DNA of 64,000 bases from an uncultured Cellvibrionales bacterium (GTDB lineage: Bacteria > Pseudomonadota > Gammaproteobacteria > Pseudomonadales > Cellvibrionaceae): contig CAJWBQ010000006.1 of assembly GCA_913020115.1 (NCBI GenBank), positions 1 to 64,000 on the forward strand, written 5' to 3'. Position numbers and translations under genes: made by a program. The notes beneath the pieces were generated by a model that had not been told where the DNA came from, searched no databases, and saw only the letters and a program-made list of their open reading frames with translations. This document shows, one piece after another, positions 45,660 through 58,204 of the stretch (positions are counted from its first letter, which is position 1; each line of letters begins with the position of its first letter).

Positions 45660-46718
45660 TTACAAATATTTGCCGAATGCTGAAGAGTAATACTCTACAA
45701 ATTCGTTATTTTCTCGCTGTACAAAAAATACCGCAATACCCTCTTTTTCCGCTAATTGCATCGCTTTGGCAACGCCCATAACACTGAAACCCGTGGCTAG
45801 GGAATCAGCTTTAGCCGAACTCTCGGCAATAACGGTCACCGACGCCAATTGATGCTTAACCGGCCACCCTGTTCTCGGGTCTAGCGTGTGCGAGTAGCGA
45901 ACACCATCAACTTCAAAAAAATTGCGGTAATCACCGGATGTCGCAATGCCCTTATTCGTCACCGAGATGGCTTTTTGGGTTTCCCCCTGCATTAATGACG
46001 GCACTTCTATACCAATGCGCCAAGGCTCGCCTCTGGCGCTGTTGCCATGCACGCGAATTTCGCCACCGACCTCTACAAGGTAGCTGCGAATGCCCTCATT
46101 TTCCAGTACCTGAGCCACTCGATCAACGGCGTAACCTTTGGCAATGGCCGAGAGATCTAAGCGAATGTCCTCAGATTTAAACGCCTTTTTCTCAAGCTCG
46201 TTTAACTTCAGCTTTTGATAGCCTGTAAACTCCTTGAGCCTACTCAAGGTATCGGCATCGGGTAGGTCATCTTGAGTGATAGCCGCCCCAAAGCCCCAGA
46301 TCTCAACCAACGGGCCCACAGTGATGTCGAAGGCACCCTCAGTAAGGTCACCCACTTCAATGCTCAAAGCCAGTATTTCGGCGAGTTGCGCAGAAATACT
46401 CACCCACTCCCCGGGGGGCTGAGCATTCAGCAACATTAAATCTGAGTCGGCGATGTAAGTAGACATCAGCTGATTGATTAAACTCAGCTCGGTATCTATC
46501 TTGAGTTGTAAATCATCCTGAATTTGAGTGGAAAATCCAGACTCAACGACAGCTGTTACATTGTAGGTCGTGCCCATCGTGCTGCCACTTAAGCGAAGTG
46601 AGGTCAGCGAAGGGTTTGAATCACACGCGGCTAACAACAATATAAACAAAAACGAGGTCAATAGAATTGACCTCGTTTTTATGTTGCAAAGACTTGATGC
46701 CTTATTCACAGACATCAT
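45660..46718 (-). CDS. apbE: ApbE, FAD:protein FMN transferase (Nqr flavinylation)
   Basis: ApbE attaches FMN through a phosphoester to Thr residues of NqrB and NqrC in the periplasm. The 352-residue lipoprotein has an N-terminal signal with lipobox LAAC and the segment [11 protein letters not shown]. Family motifs include VDVGGE-like [11 protein letters not shown] and the DPRTGWPV loop. Two adjacent ATG codons (46718, 46715) overlap the nqrF stop. A perfect 15-bp terminator hairpin occupies codons 13-23, inside the signal-peptide sequence; see the separate entry. Confidence 0.94.
   Translation of the reverse strand: MMSVNKASSLCNIKTRSILLTSFLFILLLAACDSNPSLTSLRLSGSTMGTTYNVTAVVESGFSTQIQDDLQLKIDTELSLINQLMSTYIADSDLMLLNAQPPGEWVSISAQLAEILALSIEVGDLTEGAFDITVGPLVEIWGFGAAITQDDLPDADTLSRLKEFTGYQKLKLNELEKKAFKSEDIRLDLSAIAKGYAVDRVAQVLENEGIRSYLVEVGGEIRVHGNSARGEPWRIGIEVPSLMQGETQKAISVTNKGIATSGDYRNFFEVDGVRYSHTLDPRTGWPVKHQLASVTVIAESSAKADSLATGFSVMGVAKAMQLAEKEGIAVFFVQRENNEFVEYYSSAFGKYL
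46648..46680 (-). terminator. Rho-independent terminator embedded in the ApbE signal-peptide codons
   Basis: AAAAACGAGGTCAAT and ATTGACCTCGTTTTT pair perfectly over 15 bp with a 3-nt loop. On the minus strand the stem ends in five T residues followed by GTTTATA. It begins 35 nt after the nqrF stop and lies wholly within the apbE reading frame. It fits a classic intrinsic terminator that would cut most nqr transcripts before apbE. A translating ribosome could melt it. Confidence 0.85.
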
Positions 46719-47938
46719 CCACCAAAGTCGTCCAGAAGAATATTGTCGTCTTCTACACCGAGGTCTTTCAGTAGTTTCACAACCGCAGCGTTCATCATGG
46801 GCGGACCACACATGTAATATTCACAATCTTCAGGCGCTTCGTGATCCTTGAGATAGTTCTCATACAACACATTGTGAATAAAGCCCGTTAAGCCTTCCCA
46901 GTTATCTTCAGGCTGTGGGTCAGACAAGGCAATATGCCAATCAAAGTTGTCATTATCCGCTGCCAATCCGTCGTAATCTTCTTGATAAAACAATTCGCGC
47001 AGTGAGCGAGCGCCATACCAGAAAGACATCTTACGCTTAGATTTCAGTCGTTTTAACTGATCAAAGATGTGTGAACGCATCGGCGCCATACCGGCACCAC
47101 CACCAATGAAGACCATTTCGGCATCAGTATCGCGAGCAAAGAACTCACCAAAGGGACCGTAAACAGTCATGGTGTCACCTGGCTTTAAGTTAAAGACATA
47201 GGAAGACATCTGGCCAGCAGGAATACCCTTAGACCCTGGAGGTGGCGTAGCAATACGGATGTTGAATTTCACAACCCCTTGTTCTTCAGGGTAGTTCGCC
47301 ATTGAATAGGCGCGAATAACGGGCTCGTCCACTTTGCTTTCAATTTTAAAGAAACCAAAGCGCTCCCAGTCACCACGGTACTCTTCGTCGATATCGAAGT
47401 CAGAGTATTTAACGTGGTGAACCGGTGCTTCCAACTGCACATAACCGCCAGCACGAAAATCAACGCTCTCGCCTTCGGGAAGCCTGAGTGTCAGCTCTTT
47501 AATGAAGGTGGCCATGTTGGGGTTTGACTCAACTGTACACTCCCACTGCTTTACACCAAAAACGTCTTCAGGCACGTTGATTTGCATGTCTTGCTTAACC
47601 GGAGTTTGACAAGACAGGCGCCAACCTTCTTTCGCTTCGCGACGAGTGAAATGCGATTCTTCGGTAGGCAACATACTTCCGCCACCATCATTCACGATAC
47701 ACTTACACTGAGCACAGGTACCGCCGCCACCGCAGGCTGAGGGCAAAAATAAACCACTGCCAGACAAGGTTTGCAAGAGTTTGCCGCCAGCGGCTACGGT
47801 GAGAGTTTTCTCACCATTAATAACAATCTGCACATCGCCACTGCTGACTAGCTTAGCTCTGGCACCCAAAATAATCAGGACCAGGGCTGTCACTACTGCG
47901 GTGAACATGACGACGCCGAGTATAATTTCAATATTCAT
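46715..47938 (-). CDS. nqrF: Na+-translocating NADH:quinone reductase subunit F
   Basis: NqrF is the NADH-oxidising subunit. The 407-residue protein has an N-terminal membrane helix and a 2Fe-2S domain with Cys69, Cys75, Cys78 and Cys110. The FAD/NADH reductase domain carries [24 protein letters not shown] and the C-terminal FGG. The stop codon overlaps the apbE start. Confidence 0.97.
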   Translation of the reverse strand: MNIEIILGVVMFTAVVTALVLIILGARAKLVSSGDVQIVINGEKTLTVAAGGKLLQTLSGSGLFLPSACGGGGTCAQCKCIVNDGGGSMLPTEESHFTRREAKEGWRLSCQTPVKQDMQINVPEDVFGVKQWECTVESNPNMATFIKELTLRLPEGESVDFRAGGYVQLEAPVHHVKYSDFDIDEEYRGDWERFGFFKIESKVDEPVIRAYSMANYPEEQGVVKFNIRIATPPPGSKGIPAGQMSSYVFNLKPGDTMTVYGPFGEFFARDTDAEMVFIGGGAGMAPMRSHIFDQLKRLKSKRKMSFWYGARSLRELFYQEDYDGLAADNDNFDWHIALSDPQPEDNWEGLTGFIHNVLYENYLKDHEAPEDCEYYMCGPPMMNAAVVKLLKDLGVEDDNILLDDFGG

Positions 47939-47960
47939 AATTCGTGCTTACTCCAGTCGC

Positions 47961-48569
47961 CTACAGATCGATGCCGCCGAAAGACATAAAGCCTAACGAC
48001 ATCAAACCAACAGTGATAAAGGTGATGCCCAAACCTTCTAGGCCTTTAGGTACATCACTGTACTTCAGTTTATCGCGGATGCCAGCGAGCAAGGCAATAG
48101 CCAAAGCCCAACCGATGCCCGAGCCCACACCAAAGGTCACAGATTCTCCAAACGTATAACCACGTTCAACCATGAACAATGAACCACCCATGATGGCGCA
48201 GTTAACGGTGATTAGTGGCAGGAAAACACCCAATGTGTTGTAAAGCGATGGAACAAATTTGTCCAAAAACATCTCTAGTATTTGTACAGCGGCGGCAATA
48301 ACCCCGATGTAACAAATCAAACCCAAGAAACTCAGATCAACATCTGGGTAACCGGCCCAGGCCAGAGCGCCATCGGCAAGCAAGAAGGTATACAGCAAAT
48401 TGTTCAGGGGAACCGTAATGGTTTGCACCACAACAACTGCCACACCGAGCCCAATGGCCGCGTCAATTTTCTTTGAAATGGCAAGCAGAGTACACATACC
48501 CAGGAAAAAGCTTAGTGCCATATTGTCGATAAATATCGACCGCACAAATAAACTTAAATAATGTTCCAC
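47961..48569 (-). CDS. nqrE: Na+-translocating NADH:quinone reductase subunit E
   Basis: The 202-residue integral membrane subunit has six helices. The conserved [14 protein letters not shown] and [13 protein letters not shown] segments each hold a Cys that contributes to the membrane iron site shared with NqrD. It starts 2 bp after nqrD and ends 22 bp before nqrF. Confidence 0.97.
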   Translation of the reverse strand: MEHYLSLFVRSIFIDNMALSFFLGMCTLLAISKKIDAAIGLGVAVVVVQTITVPLNNLLYTFLLADGALAWAGYPDVDLSFLGLICYIGVIAAAVQILEMFLDKFVPSLYNTLGVFLPLITVNCAIMGGSLFMVERGYTFGESVTFGVGSGIGWALAIALLAGIRDKLKYSDVPKGLEGLGITFITVGLMSLGFMSFGGIDL

Positions 48570-48571
48570 AA

Positions 48572-49228
48572 TCAGGCCTCCCGGGCTTTAGTGTTAGCCG
48601 TCATTTTAAAGTCGGCGGGCTCTTCCTGGCCTTTCTTCACTGCACGCAGTGCCCAAATGAGCAGGCCGATAATGAAGAATGAACTTGGTGGCAACAACAA
48701 CATACCGTTCGAAACATACCAACCGCCTTCGGTTGATAGCTTCAAAATCTCAATACCGAATAATGTGCCGGAACCCAACAACTCTCGAATGAAAGCGATA
48801 ACAATCAAGATGGCGCTGTAACCTAAGCCATTGCCAATGCCGTCTAAAAAGCTGGGCAGCGGTGCATTTTTCATAGCAAAGGCTTCTGCCCTTCCCATAA
48901 CAATACAGTTGGTAATAATCAGTCCCACAAATACCGACAGCTGCTTACTAATTTCGTAGGCGACAGCTTTCAGTACTTGATCTACCAAAATTACCAGAGA
49001 CGCAATAATGACCATCTGAGCGATGATTCGAATGCTGCTTGGAATGTGATTGCGAACCAGTGATACGCAGAAGTTTGAACAAGCCGTTACGCTAGTAAGC
49101 GCAATACACATAACTAAGGTTACGTTCAGACTGCTAGTAACAGCCAGCGCTGAACAAATACCTAAAATTTGCAAGGCAATTGGGTTGTTCTCGAAAATTG
49201 GCTTAAACAGTAGCTCTTTAATGTTCAC
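48572..49228 (-). CDS. nqrD: Na+-translocating NADH:quinone reductase subunit D
   Basis: The 218-residue membrane subunit is the inverted-topology paralogue of NqrE. The motifs [13 protein letters not shown] and [17 protein letters not shown] contain the iron-ligating Cys positions. Three bases separate it from nqrC, and two from nqrE, so translation is tightly coupled. Confidence 0.97.
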   Translation of the reverse strand: MNIKELLFKPIFENNPIALQILGICSALAVTSSLNVTLVMCIALTSVTACSNFCVSLVRNHIPSSIRIIAQMVIIASLVILVDQVLKAVAYEISKQLSVFVGLIITNCIVMGRAEAFAMKNAPLPSFLDGIGNGLGYSAILIVIAFIRELLGSGTLFGIEILKLSTEGGWYVSNGMLLLPPSSFFIIGLLIWALRAVKKGQEEPADFKMTANTKAREA

Positions 49229-49231
49229 TGA

Positions 49232-50005
49232 CTACGCCTCCCCGTTTTTTAAATTTTGCAGGAAGCTGGCATAACCACCCTCCCCTAACCAAAAGCGCAT
49301 CAAATTGCTAACACCGCGACTGGTGAGCGTAGCGCCCGAAAGACCGTCGATTTGATGTTGAGCCGAACTCGCCTGAGGATTCACTTTGCCTTTGACAACT
49401 TCTACTGCAATGGCGCCCGTATCCGCATATACCTTTTTGCCAACCCACTGAGCTTTCCAGCTGGGGTTGTCAATTTCGCCACCGAGCCCCGGGGTTTCTC
49501 CGTGTTCGTAGAAGCCCATACCCACAATGGAGTTCATGTCGGCGTCTAAAGCGATGAAACCATACAAAGTCGACCAAAGACCGTAACCTTTTATTGGCAA
49601 GATCACGGTTTCTACGCCTTGCTCACCTTCAATTAGGTAGACCTTTGCGAAGTTTTCACGGCGAGCGATTTTGGCAAGGTCTTCAGCGCCGCTAAGCGAG
49701 GTAGACAGAGCCGAATCACCGGATGATTTACGCTGGTCAAAACTCTCAATATCAAATTGATCAGTGAACTTGCCGCTGTCGAGATCAACAATTTTAGTCA
49801 CTACCTGTTCGAACTGGGTTTCAACAGGCAGCTCAGCATCAAGCAGACCCGCAGCCATCAAAATGTTGCGTTTAAAGTCGAGACTTTTGTTCGCCTGCTG
49901 GGCGGGCTTTAATAGTACCGCCGCGGTAGAAACTACGATGGAGCACACTGCACACAATAGCAGCGAAACAATTATCGTTTTTTTCGCACTTTCTTTATTA
50001 GACAC
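49232..50005 (-). CDS. nqrC: Na+-translocating NADH:quinone reductase subunit C
   Basis: The 257-residue subunit has one N-terminal helix and a periplasmic domain with covalently bound FMN. The flavinylation motif [10 protein letters not shown] places the FMN-linked Thr at 226. It overlaps nqrB by 8 bp. It is a substrate of the ApbE encoded downstream in the operon. Confidence 0.97.
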   Translation of the reverse strand: MSNKESAKKTIIVSLLLCAVCSIVVSTAAVLLKPAQQANKSLDFKRNILMAAGLLDAELPVETQFEQVVTKIVDLDSGKFTDQFDIESFDQRKSSGDSALSTSLSGAEDLAKIARRENFAKVYLIEGEQGVETVILPIKGYGLWSTLYGFIALDADMNSIVGMGFYEHGETPGLGGEIDNPSWKAQWVGKKVYADTGAIAVEVVKGKVNPQASSAQHQIDGLSGATLTSRGVSNLMRFWLGEGGYASFLQNLKNGEA

Positions 50006-51197
50006 GTGCCAACCTCCGCTTAATGTTCGCTTTCACAACACTGTGATCGATGAGCGGGGCAAACAAGTTTGCAAACAAAATGGCCAACATCATGCCTTCT
50101 GGGAAGGCTGGGTTTACCACACGAATTATAACCACCATGAAACCGATTAAAACGCCAAACCACAGTTTGCCGGAATTTGTCATCGCAGCCGACACTGGGT
50201 CGGTGGCCATGAAAATCATACCGAAGGCAAAACCACCTACCACCATGTGCCAATACCAAGGCATGTTAAACATGGCGTTAGTGTCGGAACCAATCCAGTT
50301 AAACAGCGTTGAGGTTGCAATCATGCCAAGCATCACGCCCGCGACGATGCGAATGGCCGCTATTCTCATTAATAGTAATACCGCACCACCCAGGAATATT
50401 GCTAGGGTTGAAGTTTCACCAATAGAACCTTGCATGTTGCCGAGGAACGCGTCGAACCAACTCAACTGAGTGTTCAATGCGGCCATGCCGTCTGAGGCGG
50501 CAATAGACAAAGCGGTTGCACCGGTATACCCATCAACAGCTGTCCAAACGGTGTCGCCCGACATAGATGCGGGGTAAGCAAAGAACAAAAAGGCCCGGCC
50601 AGTGAGCGCTGGGTTCAGGAAGTTTTTACCTGTACCACCAAACACTTCTTTGCCAATCACAATACCAAAGCTAATGCCCATCGCCACCATCCATAAAGGC
50701 ACATCGGGTGGACAGATAAGTGCAAACAACACCGAAGTCACGAAGAAGCCTTCGTTTACTTCATGGCCACGCTTCATGGCAAACAACACTTCCCAAAAAG
50801 CACCGACAACAAATGTCACCATGTAGATGGGTAGAAAGTAAGCCGCGCCGTGCCAGAGATTGTCCCAGATGCTGCCGGCGTCGTAGCCCGCGAACATCTC
50901 AATTAAACCACCACGCCAGCCTTCAAGACCGGCTATGCCCATTTCAGCCATAATACTGTTGGATTGGAAACCCAAGTTGTACATGCCGTAAAACATCGCT
51001 GGGAAAGTACACATCCACACAGTGATCATCATGCGCTTCAGGTCGAGACCGTCGCGTACGTGAGCCGTAGTTTTTGTTACATCCGAAGGGCGGTAAATGA
51101 AAGTATCGGCTGCTTCATACAGCGGGTACCATTTTTCGTATTTACCACCTTTGTGGAAATTCGGCTCGATACTATCGAGGTATTTGCGTAAGTTCAT
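49998..51197 (-). CDS. nqrB: Na+-translocating NADH:quinone reductase subunit B
   Basis: NqrB is the large membrane subunit that carries riboflavin, covalent FMN and the main Na+ path. The 399-residue product has about ten helices, and the FMN acceptor Thr228 lies in [10 protein letters not shown]. The [15 protein letters not shown] segment is typical. It starts 3 bp after the nqrA stop. Confidence 0.97.
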   Translation of the reverse strand: MNLRKYLDSIEPNFHKGGKYEKWYPLYEAADTFIYRPSDVTKTTAHVRDGLDLKRMMITVWMCTFPAMFYGMYNLGFQSNSIMAEMGIAGLEGWRGGLIEMFAGYDAGSIWDNLWHGAAYFLPIYMVTFVVGAFWEVLFAMKRGHEVNEGFFVTSVLFALICPPDVPLWMVAMGISFGIVIGKEVFGGTGKNFLNPALTGRAFLFFAYPASMSGDTVWTAVDGYTGATALSIAASDGMAALNTQLSWFDAFLGNMQGSIGETSTLAIFLGGAVLLLMRIAAIRIVAGVMLGMIATSTLFNWIGSDTNAMFNMPWYWHMVVGGFAFGMIFMATDPVSAAMTNSGKLWFGVLIGFMVVIIRVVNPAFPEGMMLAILFANLFAPLIDHSVVKANIKRRLARV

Positions 51198-51200
51198 TAC

Positions 51201-52958
<1,758 letters not shown>

Positions 52959-52986
52959 AAAAAAAACCCGCCAAAAGGCGGGCTTT
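52959..52986 (-). terminator. Rho-independent terminator after the GAPDH gene
   Basis: On the minus strand AAAGCCCGCC-tttt-GGCGGG is followed by a run of eight T residues. It starts 17 bp after the gap stop codon and separates that gene from the downstream nqr operon. Confidence 0.9.
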
Positions 52987-53002
52987 TAAACTCAGTACTG
53001 GC

Positions 53003-54454
53003 TTATACCGCCGGGTAAACTGAGTACTGAACTCCCGCTACATCTTCCAAGCAGCGCATTACCTGGCAGCTGTAACCAAATTCATTATCATACCAGCAGT
53101 ACAAAACAGCGCTTTTGTCTTCAACAATGGTCGCCTTGCTGTCAAATACGCAGGCGTGACGCGAGCCTACGAAATCAGAAGAAACCACTTCAGGCGAATT
53201 TGTGAAGTCTATCTGCTGCTGCAAAGGAGAATGCAGAGCCACAGAGCGCATGTAATCGTTGAGCTCATCTTTGCTGGTGGCACTATCAAGCTGCAAGTTC
53301 AAAATAGCCATAGACACATTGGGAGTTGGCACACGAATGGCATTTCCCGTCAGTTTGCCGGCCAATTCTGGCAGAGCTTTAGCAACAGCCTTAGCCGCAC
53401 CGGTCTCTGTAAGCACCATATTCAAAGCCGCGCTGCGTCCACGTCGCTCGCCACTGTGAAAGTTATCGATCAGGTTTTGGTCGTTGGTGTACGAGTGAAC
53501 CGTCTCAACGTGACCATGTTTCACACCAAACTTGTCCATCACTGCCTTAAGAACTGGAACAATGGCGTTGGTGGTACAAGAAGCGGCCGACACTATGGTA
53601 TCACTCGGTGCAATCTCGCCATTGTTAATCCCGTAAACAATGTTTTTGATATCTCCTTTACCAGGAGCCGTCAACATTACCTTACTGGCACCCTCGCAAG
53701 CCAAGTGCTGGCCTAGACCTTCAGAATCACGCCACACACCGGTATTATCCACCACAATCGCATTGCGAATTCCGTAGTCGCTGTAGTTGATTTCAGCCGG
53801 TGAATTAGCATAGATAAACTTCACTTCATTACCGTTCAAGATCAGACTGCTATTTTCTTCGTCTACTCGAATGGTGCCTTTGAATGAACCGTGTACCGAA
53901 TCACGGCGCAGCAAGCTGGCACGCTTGACCAAATCATTAGCGCCTTTGGCCTTGCGAACTACAACCGCTCGCAAGCGCAAAACATCACCACTGCCCGCTT
54001 TTTCTACCAGTAAACGCGCTAACAAACGACCAATACGGCCAAAGCCATACAGCACCACGTCCTGGGACTCAGCCAGAGGTTTATCATGGGAATCGACCAT
54101 AGCGCCCAGCTCTTCGGCCACATAATCGGCAACCGAAAGGCCGCGATTGTCCGCCATAAAGGCTGATGCAACTTTACCCAAATCTATATGAGCAGGCCCT
54201 AAGTTCATCTGCGAGATAGCTTCTAATATCGGGAAGCTCTCAAATTCTGATAATTCATTTTCCTCAACTTGACGGACAAAACGATGCGCTTTCATGATAT
54301 CGATTACTGAGCGGTTTGCCAGCGCACGACCATAAATATAAACAGCTACGTTGCGCTCGCGATTGAGCTTACCAATAATAGGAATCATAGCTTCGGCTAA
54401 GGCTTCGCGCTCTTTCCAATCTTTAAAGAAATCATCCGGCTTTGGTCGGTTCAC
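53003..54454 (-). CDS. Long-form glyceraldehyde-3-phosphate dehydrogenase
   Basis: The 483-residue enzyme has a roughly 130-residue N-terminal extension before the Rossmann motif VVLYGFGRIGRLLARLL. The catalytic Cys lies in SAASCTTN, and the C-terminal WYDNEFGYSCQV is typical GAPDH. Normal GAPDH is about 335 residues. This extended type is found beside mfd in Pseudomonas as I recall it (PA3001). Whether it works in glycolysis or gluconeogenesis is not visible. It is divergent from mfd and followed by a strong terminator. Confidence 0.92.
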   Translation of the reverse strand: MNRPKPDDFFKDWKEREALAEAMIPIIGKLNRERNVAVYIYGRALANRSVIDIMKAHRFVRQVEENELSEFESFPILEAISQMNLGPAHIDLGKVASAFMADNRGLSVADYVAEELGAMVDSHDKPLAESQDVVLYGFGRIGRLLARLLVEKAGSGDVLRLRAVVVRKAKGANDLVKRASLLRRDSVHGSFKGTIRVDEENSSLILNGNEVKFIYANSPAEINYSDYGIRNAIVVDNTGVWRDSEGLGQHLACEGASKVMLTAPGKGDIKNIVYGINNGEIAPSDTIVSAASCTTNAIVPVLKAVMDKFGVKHGHVETVHSYTNDQNLIDNFHSGERRGRSAALNMVLTETGAAKAVAKALPELAGKLTGNAIRVPTPNVSMAILNLQLDSATSKDELNDYMRSVALHSPLQQQIDFTNSPEVVSSDFVGSRHACVFDSKATIVEDKSAVLYCWYDNEFGYSCQVMRCLEDVAGVQYSVYPAV

Positions 54455-54703
54455 AGTCTGTACCCTTCAGTTGGCTAAGTGGTGTCTAGTGTTAAGTGCT
54501 GCTTGGCCTTTGTAATATTGTTATGACCCGTCCAATTTCAATGCTGAGCGAATACTCCTGCGTCAAAAAGGAGCGCCATTATCAGGCTTCATATCAGACG
54601 AATCAACCGCCACTGGACAGTTTCTCTTCAATGCAGCCAATGACAGCGCTAACATTCTCAACTCTTTTCCCTCTAGGGCCTGCGCATCGGTAAAAAACCC
54701 AGT

Positions 54704-54709
54704 TACAAT
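54704..54709 (+). promoter_or_regulatory. Possible -10 box placing mfd transcription at or next to its start codon
   Basis: TACAAT ends 6 bp before the mfd ATG. Transcription 6-8 bp downstream would begin at or next to the ATG. No Shine-Dalgarno sequence precedes the start. The -35 match is poor (TGCGCA). Confidence 0.4.
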
Positions 54710-54715
54710 AGCGCC

Positions 54716-57700
54716 ATGAATGAATACTCCCCTTTTACTCCCCCAGCATTAGTGAAACCCGGCGACAAGCAGCACTGGGGGCAACTGTATGGCAGCGCCG
54801 CAGCGCTTAGTCTTGCGCAAACGGCCAGCGAACATAATAGCCTCACTTTAGTGGTGACGGCCGACACCGCAACCGCCACGCAACTGCACGACGAGCTGAG
54901 TTTTTTCCTCCGTGAGAGCGATTTGCCCATTTTGCATTTTCCCGACTGGGAAACCCTTCCCTACGACAGTTTCTCGCCACACCAGGATATTATTTCCCAG
55001 CGTCTTGCGACACTTTATGACTTGCCTCAGGTCACTCAGGGCATCCTAGTGGTTCCCATAACCACGCTCATGCATCGAATCATGCCGCAAAGTTATCTCA
55101 GCGGCCAAAGCCTAGTTCTTAAGTGCGGAGAGGCGTTTGATGTTGAGGCAATGCGCGCCCGCTTGCAAAAGGCTGGCTATCACTGTGTCGACACTGTTTA
55201 TGAACATGGCGAATTTGCCGTGCGGGGCTCACTCATTGATCTTTTCCCTATGGGCAGCAAGCTACCTTATCGCATTGATTTATTTGATGACGTGGTTGAA
55301 ACTCTGCGAACTTTTGATCCAGAAACACAGCGCACAATCGAGCGCGTAAACAGCATTGGCCTTTTACCCGCAAAAGAATTCCCACTCAATAAGGTGGGCA
55401 TAGCCAATTTTAAAGAGCAATGGCACGAGCGTTTTAACGTCGACCATCGCAAGTGTTCGGTATTTCGAGACATTAGCGACGGAATTTCTCCACCCGGCAT
55501 CGAGTACTACCTACCGCTGTTTTTTGGCGAAAACAGCGTATACGACGGATGTAGCCTGCTGCTCGACTACGTACCTGAAGCCTGCCACGTCATTACCATT
55601 GGCAAAATTGAACCCGCCGCCGACAATTTTTGGCGCGAGTTAAGCCAGCGTTACGACAGTCGCTGCATAGATCCCGAGCGCCCCATCCTGCCGCCCAACG
55701 ATGTCTTTGTGAGCACCCAGGACTTATTTGCGCGATTAAAACGATACCCGCGAGCGATCATTCAGGCAGAAGCATGTGACACTGGAAACGCAGGGCATGT
55801 AAATTTCGCCAGTGCCACTCCTCCAGCCCTACCCATCAATGCGCACGCCGACAACCCTCTGGCGGCCATTGAAACTTTCTTATTAAACTATAAAGGCCGG
55901 GTATTGTTCTGCGCCGAATCGGCTGGGCGTCGCGAGACTCTGCTAGAACTATTAGCTCGAATAAAAGTAAAACCCGACATTTACGAAGGCTGGGAAGACT
56001 TCCTTACTGGCGACAGCGCTTGTGCGATTACGGTAGCGCCTTTGGAACAAGGCCTACAAATTGCCGACCCTGAGATCACCCTGGTCAGCGAACCTCAGCT
56101 CTTTGGCAATCGAGTACAACAGCGCCGTCGACGCAAAGCTGCCCAAGGCAGTGCCGAGATGGTGGTTAAGAACTTAACGGAACTGCGCATGGGCGCTCCT
56201 GTGGTTCACATAGACCACGGCGTGGGACGATACCGCGGCCTACAGCGCATTGACATCGACGGTCAAGAAAGTGAATTCTTAATGCTCGACTACGCTGACG
56301 ACGCCAAGCTTTATGTACCTGTTGACAGCCTCCACCTCATTAGTCGCTACAGTGGCGCCGATGAAGACGTAGCCCCTATACACAAGCTCGGCAGCGAGCA
56401 ATGGCAAAAAGCCAAGCGCAAAGCCGCGGAGAAGGTTCGCGACGTTGCCGCCGAGCTACTGGACATTTATGCTCGGCGCGCCGCTCGTGTGGGCTTTGCT
56501 TTCAGTGATCCCAAAAGTGCCTACGACAGTTTTTCCGCCGCATTTCCATTTGAAGAAACAGAAGATCAAGCTACAGCGATTGAGGCTGTACGCAAAGACA
56601 TGCTGTCAAACAAACCCATGGACAGACTGGTGTGTGGAGATGTAGGTTTTGGCAAAACCGAAGTCGCTATGCGCGCGGCTTTTATCGCGGCGCACAGCGG
56701 TAAGCAAGTTGCCATATTAGTGCCCACAACATTGCTTGCCCAGCAACATTACGAAAGCTTGATGGACCGCTTTGCCGATTGGCCCATTAATGTCGAGCTA
56801 CTTTCACGCTTCCGCACCAGCGGGGAAAGCGATGAGGTCTTGAAGAAATTGGCCAGCGGCCAAGTTGACATAGTCGTCGGCACTCACAAATTATTACAAG
56901 GCGGCTTGAAATATAAAAAACTTGGCCTCGTTATTATTGACGAAGAGCATCGCTTTGGCGTCCGTCAGAAGGATCAATTAAAATCGCTTCGATCCGAAGT
57001 AGATATTCTTACTTTAACGGCCACACCTATTCCCAGAACACTTAACATGTCAATTGCGGGCATACGCGACCTGTCTATCATTGCAACTCCACCCGCAAAA
57101 CGTTTGTCAGTGAAAACTTTTGTGCGCCAAAGTGATGACGCACTGATAAAAGAGGCCGTACTGAGAGAAATTCTACGAGGAGGCCAAGTTTACTACTTAC
57201 ACAATGAAGTTAAGAACATCGAAAAGACTGCGCGCGACTTACAAGAGATGATTCCTGAAGCCCGCGTCGCTATCGGCCATGGGCAAATGCGTGAGCGGGA
57301 GCTGGAAGGTGTGATGGCCGACTTTTACCACAAGCGCTTCAATGTATTGGTCTGCACAACCATTATTGAAACCGGTATTGATGTGCCTTCAGCCAATACC
57401 ATTATTATCGATCGAGCCGATCGCTTTGGCTTGGCGCAATTACATCAACTGCGAGGCCGCGTTGGCCGATCTCACCATCAGGCCTACGCCTACTTACTAA
57501 CACCAGAACAACGCTCAATGACTGGCGATGCGGTAAAACGCCTTGAAGCGATCAGCAAAGCCGATGACCTTGGCGCGGGCTTCACGCTGGCGACCCACGA
57601 CATGGAAATTCGTGGTGCAGGTGAGCTGCTGGGTGATGGGCAGTCAGGTCAGATTCAGTCCATTGGCTTTTCTCTTTATATGGACATGCTAGACAGAGCG

Positions 57701-58204
57701 GTTAAATCCATTCAGTCGGGCAAAGAACCCAATCTTGACCAGCCCTTGGGTGGCCAAATAGAAGTTAACTTGCGAATTCCCGCTCTGATACCCGACGACT
57801 ATTTGCCTGATGTTCATACGCGCCTGATTATGTACAAACGCCTTGCCGGTGCAAAAGACGAAGAAGAGCTACGGGAATTGCAAGTGGAGATGATTGACCG
57901 ATTTGGCCTACTGCCCGAGCAAACTAAAAATTTGGTGCGGGTAACACAACTGAAATTACAAGCGACAACACTCGGTGTCGAAAAACTGGAAGCATCGGCC
58001 TCTGGCGGCCGAATCGAGTTTTCCGCTGACACACAGGTAGACCCGCTGTCAATTGTTAAGCTCGTGCAAACCCAACCTCATATTTTCCGTTTAGAAGGTG
58101 CCAACAAACTAAAATTCAAATTAGACTTGGAACTTGCCGACGATCGTTTAAAAACGGTGGACCGGTTACTTGAATTAATTACACCCAAGGAGAAGTCCGC
58201 TTGA
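54716..58204 (+). CDS. mfd: Transcription-repair coupling factor
   Basis: Mfd removes RNA polymerase stalled at lesions and recruits UvrA. The 1162-residue protein has the N-terminal UvrB-like module and an RNAP-interaction domain (HIDHGVGRYRGLQ). A RecG-like translocase follows with Walker A GDVGFGKTE, DEEHRFGV and the TRG-type motif region near GRVGRSHHQAYAYLLTP. The C-terminal D7 domain is complete. Its partner uvrC is at the other end of the window. The stop overlaps the next gene's TTG start. Confidence 0.97.
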   Translation: MNEYSPFTPPALVKPGDKQHWGQLYGSAAALSLAQTASEHNSLTLVVTADTATATQLHDELSFFLRESDLPILHFPDWETLPYDSFSPHQDIISQRLATLYDLPQVTQGILVVPITTLMHRIMPQSYLSGQSLVLKCGEAFDVEAMRARLQKAGYHCVDTVYEHGEFAVRGSLIDLFPMGSKLPYRIDLFDDVVETLRTFDPETQRTIERVNSIGLLPAKEFPLNKVGIANFKEQWHERFNVDHRKCSVFRDISDGISPPGIEYYLPLFFGENSVYDGCSLLLDYVPEACHVITIGKIEPAADNFWRELSQRYDSRCIDPERPILPPNDVFVSTQDLFARLKRYPRAIIQAEACDTGNAGHVNFASATPPALPINAHADNPLAAIETFLLNYKGRVLFCAESAGRRETLLELLARIKVKPDIYEGWEDFLTGDSACAITVAPLEQGLQIADPEITLVSEPQLFGNRVQQRRRRKAAQGSAEMVVKNLTELRMGAPVVHIDHGVGRYRGLQRIDIDGQESEFLMLDYADDAKLYVPVDSLHLISRYSGADEDVAPIHKLGSEQWQKAKRKAAEKVRDVAAELLDIYARRAARVGFAFSDPKSAYDSFSAAFPFEETEDQATAIEAVRKDMLSNKPMDRLVCGDVGFGKTEVAMRAAFIAAHSGKQVAILVPTTLLAQQHYESLMDRFADWPINVELLSRFRTSGESDEVLKKLASGQVDIVVGTHKLLQGGLKYKKLGLVIIDEEHRFGVRQKDQLKSLRSEVDILTLTATPIPRTLNMSIAGIRDLSIIATPPAKRLSVKTFVRQSDDALIKEAVLREILRGGQVYYLHNEVKNIEKTARDLQEMIPEARVAIGHGQMRERELEGVMADFYHKRFNVLVCTTIIETGIDVPSANTIIIDRADRFGLAQLHQLRGRVGRSHHQAYAYLLTPEQRSMTGDAVKRLEAISKADDLGAGFTLATHDMEIRGAGELLGDGQSGQIQSIGFSLYMDMLDRAVKSIQSGKEPNLDQPLGGQIEVNLRIPALIPDDYLPDVHTRLIMYKRLAGAKDEEELRELQVEMIDRFGLLPEQTKNLVRVTQLKLQATTLGVEKLEASASGGRIEFSADTQVDPLSIVKLVQTQPHIFRLEGANKLKFKLDLELADDRLKTVDRLLELITPKEKSA

